Shown piece after piece: positions 1 to 5,119 of a stretch of 8,066 bases of DNA. The notes below the pieces were generated by a model that saw nothing but the letters and a program-made list of their open reading frames with translations, was not told the DNA's origin and did no database searches. The stretch lies in the NCBI GenBank assembly GCA_009702305.1, contig WLIH01000099.1, forward strand, positions 1 to 8,066. The letters run 5' to 3'. The stretch comes from Actinomycetota bacterium (GTDB lineage: Bacteria > Actinomycetota > Actinomycetes > Propionibacteriales > Nocardioidaceae). Made by a program: the position numbers and the translations under genes. Position 1 is the stretch's first letter. Each line of letters opens with the position of its first letter.

Positions 1-891
1 CTCGGCGCCGCACTCGCCGTCTCCGGGGCCTGGTCGAACGGTCGGCGCGCGGCCACGGCCGTGGTCGGTGCCGTGGTGGGCGCGGCTGCCGTGCTCGTCG
101 CCGTGCTCGCGGTGGCCCACGCCCGCGGCACGGACCTGGGCGAGCTGTGGGAGGCCGTCGTCGTCTTCCGCGGCGACGCCGCCCGCGTGATCGCGGAGTC
201 GGCGACCGGCTCCACGACCGCTCGGCTGGCCGGTCTGCTGGGCGCGCTCGCCGCCAGCGGCGCGCCGCTGCTGGCCGTCGTGCTGCTCCGCTCCTGGCGT
301 CGCCCTGCGGCGGGCGCGACCGATCTGCGGGTCGCGGCGCTCGCCGTCCTCGGCTGGGAGCTGGTCGTGGTGCTGCTCGGCGGCAGCTATTGGCTGCACT
401 ACCTCGTGGGTCTGGTGCCGGGGCTGGTCCTGGTGGCAGCGACAGCGACGGCGAGCGACCCGGGCTCGGCGACGCCGCGGTCCTGGCGCACGGCGTACGC
501 CCTTGCCGCGGTGTCGTCGGTGGTCGCGGTCGGCTGGATCGGGCTGCGTCCGATCGAGCGCATCGAGGCGCCCGCGATCGCCTACCTCCAGCAGCACGTC
601 GAGCCCGGTGACACCGGGCTGGTCGCCTTCGGGGCGGCCAACATCGTGCAGGCGGCGGGGCTCGAGAGTCCCTACCCCGACCTCTGGAGCCTGCCGGTGC
701 GGGTCCGCGACCCCGACCTGCAGCGGCTCGCCCGGGTGCTCGCCGGCCCGGACCGGCCGACCTGGCTGGTGCTCACCGGCACCAGTCTCGGCACCTGGGG
801 CATCGATCCCACGGCAGCCGAGCCCTATCTGGCCCGGCACTACACGTTGGTCGCCCGCACCGGCGACTTCACGATCTACCGCATTCTCTAG
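1..891 (+). CDS. Polytopic membrane protein, C-terminal part; GT-C/GT39-like glycosyltransferase (5' truncated)
   Basis: The frame is open from the first base, so the true start lies upstream; the GTG at 61 is internal and not a convincing start. 296 residues are visible before the TAG stop. Numbered from the window edge, hydrophobic segments lie at about 21-43, 76-97, 109-125, 132-147 and 166-182, followed by a soluble tail of about 110 residues that is probably extracytoplasmic. The GSYWLHYL stretch (128-135) leading into a membrane helix, the SPYPDLW motif (223-229) and the PTW motif (253-255) match my memory of actinobacterial multi-spanning proteins annotated as family 39/87-type glycosyltransferases, which use polyprenyl-phosphate sugars. 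The catalytic N-terminal loop that would prove this is not in the window, so the enzyme class is inferred. The gene runs into the PAP2 gene after 9 nt, suggesting a shared transcript. It could instead be a non-catalytic membrane protein of unknown role. Confidence 0.6.
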   Translation, partial: LGAALAVSGAWSNGRRAATAVVGAVVGAAAVLVAVLAVAHARGTDLGELWEAVVVFRGDAARVIAESATGSTTARLAGLLGALAASGAPLLAVVLLRSWRRPAAGATDLRVAALAVLGWELVVVLLGGSYWLHYLVGLVPGLVLVAATATASDPGSATPRSWRTAYALAAVSSVVAVGWIGLRPIERIEAPAIAYLQQHVEPGDTGLVAFGAANIVQAAGLESPYPDLWSLPVRVRDPDLQRLARVLAGPDRPTWLVLTGTSLGTWGIDPTAAEPYLARHYTLVARTGDFTIYRIL

Positions 892-900
892 GATCCGCCC

Positions 901-1869
901 ATGTCGCGACTCCCCGATGCCCCGACGTCGGGTGCGGCCGCGCTGGTGTCCCCGGTCCGGCCCGAGACCCGGCCCCGGGCACGCCTCGCGGCGATGGCGG
1001 CGTACGCCGTGCTCCTCGGCGCCTGGTCGTGGTGGGTCGGCATCCCCAACGACACGGTGGGTGTCGCGCTGTGGCTGTGGCTCGCGACCATCGCGTGGGA
1101 CGTCGACGCGCCCCGTGAGCACCACCTGCTCTTCCTGCGGGACTGGTCCAAGCCGATCGGGCTGCTGATCGTCTACTGGCTGCTGCGCGGGCTGGCCGAC
1201 GAGGTCGGTGTGCCGGTGCACGTGCGCGCGCCGATCCGCTTCGACGAGTGGTTGGCCGGACTCTTCGGCGGCACGGCCACGCCCACCGAGATCCTGCAGC
1301 GGTCCTGGTGCGGGGTCCCGTGCGGCTACGACGTGGCGCCGCGGTGGTACGACGTCGTCCTCACGACGACGTACGCCTCCCACTTCCTGGTCTCCCTCAC
1401 CCTCGCCGCGGTGCTGTGGGTGCGCCACCGGCCGGAGTGGGTGCGCTGGATGCGGCGCTTCGTCGCGATCAACTTCGCCGGCCTGACCATCTACTGGATC
1501 TACCCGATGGCGCCGCCCTGGATGGCGTCGCGCGACGGCTACCTCGGCGCGGTCGTCCGGACCACCGGACGCGGTTGGTCGGAGATCGACCTGCACCGCC
1601 AGACGATGGTGCTGCACGGCATGGGCAACAAGGTCGCGGCGATGCCGTCGCTGCACGCCGGCATCGCCTTCCTGGTGGCCTTCTACCTGATCACCCGGCT
1701 GCGCAGCCCGGCCCGCTGGCTGCTGCTGGCCTATCCCGTGGTGATGTCGACCGCGCTGGTCTACTACGGCGAGCACTACGTCGTCGACGCCCTGGCCGGC
1801 GCCGTGGTCGCACTGCTGGTGATGCTCGGCTGCGGCGCCTGGGAGCGCCGCCACCCCGCCTCCGCGTAG
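901..1869 (+). CDS. PAP2-superfamily membrane enzyme, inositolphosphotransferase/Aur1-like
   Basis: A 322-residue integral membrane protein expected to transfer or hydrolyse a phosphate-linked group on a lipid at the outer face of the membrane. Two PAP2 signature blocks are visible: PSLHAG at 249-254 (catalytic H252) and YGEHYVVD at 289-296 (H292 and D296), the His-His-Asp set of the family. The classic first block (KxxxxxxRP) is absent. In its place are an aromatic YWIYPMAPPW segment at 198-207 and NKVAAMPS just before the second block, as in the inositolphosphorylceramide-synthase-like PAP2 branch. Hydrophobic segments lie at about 31-47, 54-66, 84-97, 154-174, 187-202, 250-266 and 272-288, with a last one at 294-310. 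The ATG at 901 has an AGGA (890-893) overlapping the upstream stop with a 7-nt spacer, which suggests translational coupling. The substrate cannot be read from the sequence: phosphatidylinositol-type headgroup transfer, polyprenyl-phosphate hydrolysis and simple phosphatidate phosphatase activity are all possible. Confidence 0.85.
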   Translation: MSRLPDAPTSGAAALVSPVRPETRPRARLAAMAAYAVLLGAWSWWVGIPNDTVGVALWLWLATIAWDVDAPREHHLLFLRDWSKPIGLLIVYWLLRGLADEVGVPVHVRAPIRFDEWLAGLFGGTATPTEILQRSWCGVPCGYDVAPRWYDVVLTTTYASHFLVSLTLAAVLWVRHRPEWVRWMRRFVAINFAGLTIYWIYPMAPPWMASRDGYLGAVVRTTGRGWSEIDLHRQTMVLHGMGNKVAAMPSLHAGIAFLVAFYLITRLRSPARWLLLAYPVVMSTALVYYGEHYVVDALAGAVVALLVMLGCGAWERRHPASA

Positions 1870-1898
1870 CCCGCCGGTCGCGGCGTCGTTGAGCCGCC

Positions 1899-3350
1899 AT
1901 GGTGAAGTCCGTCACACTGCGCGTCCTGGCACTGCTGCTTGCGCTCGCGCTCGCGGGGTGCGGCTCCCAGCTCGACCCGGACACGGTCGCCGGCACCACC
2001 CTCGCCGGGTCGGACGCCGTCGACCAGGGTGACGGCACCTTCGTCGACGGCACGGACGGCTCGGTCGACGGCGGCGCCGACGGGGCGGACGGGATCGACG
2101 ACGGCTCCGCCGACGACCTCGGCGGCGACGACGGATCGGGTCCCTCGACCGGGGACACGGACACCGACGGGGACGGTGACACCGACTCGCCGCCGGCGGT
2201 GTCCGGGCCGAAGGCCTCGTGCGACGGCTTCAAGAACGGTCCCGGCATCACCGACACGACCATCACCGTCGGCAACTCCTCCGACATCTCGGGTCCGGTG
2301 CCCGGTCTCTTCGAGGCTGCCCAGGACGCCACCAAGGCCTTCGTCGCGTACTTCAACGCCACCGGCGACATCTGCGGACGCAAGCTCGTGCTCAAGACCT
2401 ACGACAGTCGCACCGACGCAGGCGCCGACCAGCAGGCCTACGCCGCCGCCTGCGACGAGGTCTTCGCGATGATCGGCTCCAACTCCGCCTTCGACTCCGG
2501 CGGTGCCGCTGCTGCCGAGAGCTGCGGCCTGCCCGACGTGCGGGCAGCGACGCTGACCGCCGATCGCACCAACTGCAGCACCTGCTTCGGCGCCCAGTCG
2601 GTCAACAGCCACGAGGTCACCAACGCCGTGCCGGACTACGGGCTGGCGCACTTCAAGGACGCCTCGCAGCACGCGGCGTTCCTCTACCTCAACGCCGGTG
2701 CGTCCTCGGAGAACGCGCAGATCCAAGCCAAGGCCTACGAGATGCGCGGCATGCACTTCGACTACATCGCCGGCATCGACGTCGCGGAGTTCAACTACGC
2801 GCCGTTCGTCCAGCAGCTCAAGGACCGCGACATCAAGTGGGTCAGCTTCACCGGCTCCTACCAGGCCGACGTGCGGCTCCTGCAGGCCATGCAGCAGCAG
2901 GATTACCGACCGGACGTCTACATGACCGACCCCACCATCTACGTCTCGGACTTCGTCGAGTCGGGTGGCTCCGCGGCCGAGGGCGTCACCGTCTACACCA
3001 ACTTCGTGCCGTTCGAGGAGGCCGCCAGCAGCAAGGAGATGAGCCTCTACCTCAGCTGGCTGCAGCAGGTGAAGCCGGGCGCCGAGCCGACCTTCTTCGG
3101 CACCTTCGCCTGGTCGGCGGCCCGTCTGTTCACCGAGCAGGCCTTCAAGCTGGGCGGCAAGCTCACCCGCGAGAGCCTGGTGGCCGCCCTGCGCGGCGTG
3201 GCGGACTGGACGGCCAACGGCCTGCACGCGCCGCAGCAGGTCGGGAGCAAGAGCACCGGCGACTGCTTCCGCTTCCTCACCCTCGAGGACGGCGACTGGA
3301 AGCCGTCGTTCGGCACGAAGTACTCCTGCCCCGGCATCACCAAGGCCTAG
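1899..3350 (+). CDS. ABC-type solute-binding lipoprotein (PBP type 1, Leu/Ile/Val-binding-like)
   Basis: A 483-residue protein starting with a lipoprotein signal peptide: two basic residues (K3, R8), a Leu/Ala-rich core and a lipobox ending LAGC, with C21 as the expected lipidated cysteine. It should be anchored on the outer face of the membrane. Residues 39-96 form an Asp/Gly-rich linker. The rest, about 117-475, reads as a two-lobed periplasmic-binding fold of the branched-chain amino acid/amide family: TITVGNSSDISGPVPG at the start, ATKAFVAYFNATGDICGRKLVL and IGSNSAFDSGGAAAAES in the first lobe, and a late FGTFAWSAARLFTEQAF helix. Seven Cys lie between residues 108 and 230 and two more near the C terminus (456, 477), so disulfides are plausible. 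The start is supported by the signal peptide, not by a ribosome site: the 29-nt gap upstream shows no good Shine-Dalgarno. No permease or ATPase gene lies next to it, so it may serve a distant transporter or act as a sensor. Confidence 0.87.
   Translation: MVKSVTLRVLALLLALALAGCGSQLDPDTVAGTTLAGSDAVDQGDGTFVDGTDGSVDGGADGADGIDDGSADDLGGDDGSGPSTGDTDTDGDGDTDSPPAVSGPKASCDGFKNGPGITDTTITVGNSSDISGPVPGLFEAAQDATKAFVAYFNATGDICGRKLVLKTYDSRTDAGADQQAYAAACDEVFAMIGSNSAFDSGGAAAAESCGLPDVRAATLTADRTNCSTCFGAQSVNSHEVTNAVPDYGLAHFKDASQHAAFLYLNAGASSENAQIQAKAYEMRGMHFDYIAGIDVAEFNYAPFVQQLKDRDIKWVSFTGSYQADVRLLQAMQQQDYRPDVYMTDPTIYVSDFVESGGSAAEGVTVYTNFVPFEEAASSKEMSLYLSWLQQVKPGAEPTFFGTFAWSAARLFTEQAFKLGGKLTRESLVAALRGVADWTANGLHAPQQVGSKSTGDCFRFLTLEDGDWKPSFGTKYSCPGITKA
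2013..2186 (+). other. Acidic low-complexity linker in the solute-binding lipoprotein
   Basis: This segment encodes residues 39-96. I count 20 Asp, many Gly, Ser and Thr, and no Lys or Arg. It lies between the lipidated Cys21 and the ligand-binding fold. The DTDTDGDGDTD run at 86-96 resembles a DxDxDG calcium-binding loop, but no helices flank it as in an EF-hand or dockerin. The simplest reading is a flexible tether that holds the binding domain away from the membrane through the cell wall. Calcium binding is only a possibility. Confidence 0.7.
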
Positions 3351-3351
3351 T

Positions 3352-3418
3352 GACGTCGCTGGTCGCGCCCCGGACGTCATACGCTGGGCACAGGGGGACG
3401 TCCCGCCCGTATGACGTC
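3352..3418. promoter_or_regulatory. Cluster of four GACGTC palindromes upstream of the cyclase; candidate operator region
   Basis: GACGTC occurs at 3352-3357, 3373-3378, 3397-3402 and 3413-3418, at start-to-start spacings of 21, 24 and 16 bp, all inside the 85-bp gap between the lipoprotein and the cyclase. The third copy is extended to the 10-bp palindrome GGGACGTCCC (3395-3404). The second and fourth are related by a longer inverted repeat. Repeated symmetric hexamers around a possible start of transcription are what a multi-site operator looks like. No regulator can be named, and no regulator gene lies in the window. Confidence 0.45.
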
Positions 3419-3419
3419 C
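3372..3419. repeat. Perfect 12-bp inverted repeat with 24-bp spacer
   Basis: The left arm GGACGTCATACG (3372-3383) and right arm CGTATGACGTCC (3408-3419) are exact reverse complements. The 24-bp spacer contains the 10-bp palindrome GGGACGTCCC (3395-3404). In RNA the arms could form a 12-bp stem, and CCCC at 3368-3371 could then pair with the G-run at 3424-3427 across a 4-nt bulge, reaching the cyclase Shine-Dalgarno. No U-run follows, so a standard intrinsic terminator for the upstream gene is unlikely, although actinobacterial terminators often lack one. It could work as a DNA operator, an RNA structure or both. Confidence 0.6.
3380..3385 (+). promoter_or_regulatory. Possible -10 element (TACGCT) for the cyclase gene
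   Basis: TACGCT fits the actinobacterial TANNNT -10 pattern and lies 50 nt upstream of the cyclase ATG. This would place transcription start near 3391-3393. No good -35 hexamer sits at the expected distance (about 3356-3362), so the call is weak. If correct, the element overlaps the left arm of the inverted repeat, and a protein bound there would block RNA polymerase. Confidence 0.3.
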
Positions 3420-3426
3420 CAGTGGG

Positions 3427-3431
3427 GGAGG
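3427..3431 (+). promoter_or_regulatory. Ribosome binding site of the cyclase
   Basis: GGAGG, within the longer purine run GGGGGAGG (3424-3431), ends 4 nt before the ATG at 3436. It is strong, slightly close, and supports this start. Part of the run could be masked by CCCC at 3368-3371 if the upstream inverted repeat folds in RNA. Confidence 0.7.
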
Positions 3432-3435
3432 CGCG

Positions 3436-4980
3436 ATGAGCGGGCACACGGAGCGGCCCTACGGGTCGCTGCTGCTCGGGCCCCTGCACCAGTCGCCGCG
3501 CGCGCTGCGGATCCGGGTCCAGCTGCTGCTGACGGTCGTCCTGCTGACCACCCACGTGGTCGGCAGCGGCGTCGTGGTCGCGCTGACCGCCTGGGTCCTG
3601 CCGCAGCCGACGACCAGCCGGTCGATGGGCATCGCGCTGGCGATCTCGGTGCCGACCTACGTCCTGATGGCGCTGATCGTCGGTGCGGTCATCGGCACCA
3701 GCCTGACGATGCGCACGCTGCGCTGGTCGTTGCGCGGCGAGGAGCCCGACGCCCGTGACCGGCGCCGCGCCCTGGAGGTGCCGCTACGGCTGACGGTGAT
3801 GCAGACGCTCCTGTGGGCGGGGGCGACCGTGCTCTTCGTGCTGCTGGCGGTGATCTTCCAACCCGACCGGGCGGTCGGCATCGGGCTGACCGTCGGTCTG
3901 GCCGGCGTCGTGGTGTGCGCGGTGGCCTACCTGCTCACGGAGTTCGTGCTCCGCCCGATCTCGGCCCAGGCGCTCAGCGACGACGTACGCCGGCACCCCC
4001 GCGGCCTCGGGGTCGGCGGCCGGATGGTGACCTTCTGGCTGCTCGGCACCGGCGCACCGGTGGTCGGGCTGGTGATCGCCGCGATCCTGGCGCTGACCGG
4101 CAGCGACACCTCCAAGACCCGGCTGGCCGTCGAGGTGGTGGTCCTGGGCTGCATCGTGCTCGTCTTCGGCCTGCTCGTCACGCTGCTCAACGCCCGCTCG
4201 GTGGTCGCCCCGGTCGAGTCCGTGCGCGGCGCCCTGCTGCGCGTCGAGCAGGGCGACCTCGACCAGCGAGTGAGCGTCTACGACGCCACCGAGCTGGGTC
4301 TGCTGCAGGCCGGCTTCAACCGGATGGCGGTCGGGCTCCAGGAGCGCGAGCACCTGCGCGACCTGTTCGGGCGCCATGTCGGGCAGGACGTCGCCCGCGC
4401 CGCCGCGACCGGTCACCTCGAGCTCGGCGGCGAGCTGCGGGTGGTGTCGGTGCTCTTCGTCGACGTCGTCGGCTCCACCACGATCGCCGCCGAGCGAGGG
4501 CCGACCGAGGTCGTCGACCTGCTCAACGACTTCTTCGGCGTCGTGGTGGCCGAGATCGAGCGCCACGGGGGGCTGGTCAACAAGTTCATGGGCGACGCGG
4601 TGCTCGCCATCTTCGGAGCGCCCGTCGACCTGCCCGACCACGCCGGCAAGGCACTCGCGGCGGCGCGCGCGATGGCTGCCCGCCTGGCCGCCGAGCACCC
4701 GCAGGTCCAGGCCGGCATCGGTGTCTTCACCGGGGAGACCGTGGCCGGCAACGTCGGCACCAGCAGTCGCCTCGAGTACACCGTCATCGGCGACGCGGTC
4801 AACGCCGCAGCGCGGCTCACCGAGCTGGCCAAGGACACGCCCGGCCGCATCCTGAGTGCGCGCGAGAGCCTCGACGCAGCCGGTCCCGGCGAGGCGCGTC
4901 ACTGGCGCGAGGGCGACACGGTGACCCTGCGCGGTCGCACCGCCCCGACCGTGCTGGTCGTCACCGACCCGAGGCCGTAA
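3436..4980 (+). CDS. Membrane class III adenylyl cyclase, six-helix plus HAMP plus catalytic domain (Rv1318c/Rv3645-like)
   Basis: A 514-residue protein expected to make cAMP from ATP at the inner face of the membrane. Six hydrophobic segments lie at about 28-54, 64-90, 118-141, 146-170, 198-221 and 230-252. A HAMP domain follows (about 252-305, with P259 and the E286-LGLLQAGFNRM second-helix signature), then the FGRHV linker (311-315) common before such domains, then the catalytic domain (about 333-510). Catalytic residues are all present: metal-binding D343 (FVDVVGST) and D387 (MGDAV), substrate-selecting K383 and T449, transition-state N456 and R460. The Lys plus Thr pair is an accepted ATP-specific variant of Lys/Asp, so adenylyl rather than guanylyl cyclase activity is favoured. 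The layout matches the mycobacterial six-helix HAMP cyclases, which work as homodimers. The ligand or signal for the membrane part is unknown. It sits 85 nt after the solute-binding lipoprotein, behind a symmetric intergenic region that may control it. Confidence 0.92.
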   Translation: MSGHTERPYGSLLLGPLHQSPRALRIRVQLLLTVVLLTTHVVGSGVVVALTAWVLPQPTTSRSMGIALAISVPTYVLMALIVGAVIGTSLTMRTLRWSLRGEEPDARDRRRALEVPLRLTVMQTLLWAGATVLFVLLAVIFQPDRAVGIGLTVGLAGVVVCAVAYLLTEFVLRPISAQALSDDVRRHPRGLGVGGRMVTFWLLGTGAPVVGLVIAAILALTGSDTSKTRLAVEVVVLGCIVLVFGLLVTLLNARSVVAPVESVRGALLRVEQGDLDQRVSVYDATELGLLQAGFNRMAVGLQEREHLRDLFGRHVGQDVARAAATGHLELGGELRVVSVLFVDVVGSTTIAAERGPTEVVDLLNDFFGVVVAEIERHGGLVNKFMGDAVLAIFGAPVDLPDHAGKALAAARAMAARLAAEHPQVQAGIGVFTGETVAGNVGTSSRLEYTVIGDAVNAAARLTELAKDTPGRILSARESLDAAGPGEARHWREGDTVTLRGRTAPTVLVVTDPRP

Positions 4981-4990
4981 CCCGGTCGGC

Positions 4991-5007
4991 ACCGCAATCG
5001 TTGCGGT
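4991..5007. repeat. 17-bp palindrome after the cyclase: hairpin (terminator-like) or operator
   Basis: ACCGCAA (4991-4997) and TTGCGGT (5001-5007) are exact reverse complements around TCG. The palindrome begins 10 nt after the cyclase stop. As RNA it is a 7-bp stem with a 3-nt loop but without a following U-run, so it would be a weak terminator. As DNA, GCAA-TCG-TTGC resembles the GCAA-N-CG-N-TTGC pattern of LacI/PurR-type operators, although the centre here is odd-numbered. Both readings are open. Confidence 0.4.
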
Positions 5008-5033
5008 CTCGGCGGTCATTTCGCCCCAACCTG

Positions 5034-5051
5034 CCGCGCAACGGCGCGCGG
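5034..5051. repeat. All-GC inverted repeat in the cyclase-protease gap
   Basis: CCGCGC (5034-5039) and GCGCGG (5046-5051) could form a 6-bp stem with a 6-nt loop. In DNA this rich in G+C such short repeats arise easily by chance, so it matters only as the second of three successive repeats in this gap. Confidence 0.3.
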
Positions 5052-5072
5052 TAGCGGATGCTTTTGATCGCC

Positions 5073-5089
5073 GACGGTGCTCGACCGTC
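5073..5089. repeat. 6-bp inverted repeat upstream of the protease gene
   Basis: GACGGT (5073-5078) and ACCGTC (5084-5089) are exact reverse complements around a 5-nt loop. The repeat ends 18 nt before the Shine-Dalgarno of the M6 protease, within the probable promoter or leader. A pyrimidine-rich stretch with TTTT (about 5098-5101) follows at a distance too large for a standard terminator. It could be an operator half-site pair or a leader hairpin. I could not identify a convincing -10/-35 pair in this gap. Confidence 0.35.
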
Positions 5090-5107
5090 CCACCACCTTT
5101 TGCTGCC

Positions 5108-5112
5108 AGGAG
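5108..5112 (+). promoter_or_regulatory. Ribosome binding site of the M6 protease
   Basis: AGGAG lies 7 nt before the ATG at 5120, an ideal spacing. It selects this ATG over the second in-frame ATG at 5135 and over other-frame starts nearby at 5058 and 5077. Confidence 0.75.
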
Positions 5113-5119
5113 CTTGCAG

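Noticed and set aside
61..891. GTG at 61 as the true start of the first gene
   Set aside because: The frame is open to base 1 with similar hydrophobic coding content, no Shine-Dalgarno precedes 61, and the family normally has a long N-terminal catalytic part, so the gene is cut by the window edge.
1893..1902. Kozak-like GCCGCCATGG at the lipoprotein start
   Set aside because: The match arises from G+C-rich composition and has no meaning for bacterial translation. The start is supported by the signal peptide instead.
3373..3418. Similarity of TGACGTC to the eukaryotic cAMP response element next to a cyclase gene
   Set aside because: CREB-type proteins do not occur in bacteria, and actinobacterial CRP sites follow TGTGA-N6-TCACA, which is not present here. 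The resemblance is treated as coincidence.
3372..3419. Inverted repeat as the terminal repeats of a small mobile element
   Set aside because: Only 24 bp separate the arms, no target-site duplication flanks them, and no other copy occurs in the window.
1776..3449. A 557-codon minus-strand open frame across the lipoprotein gene
   Set aside because: It is antisense to a gene with a lipobox and a recognisable binding fold, has low-complexity composition and no ribosome site or motif.
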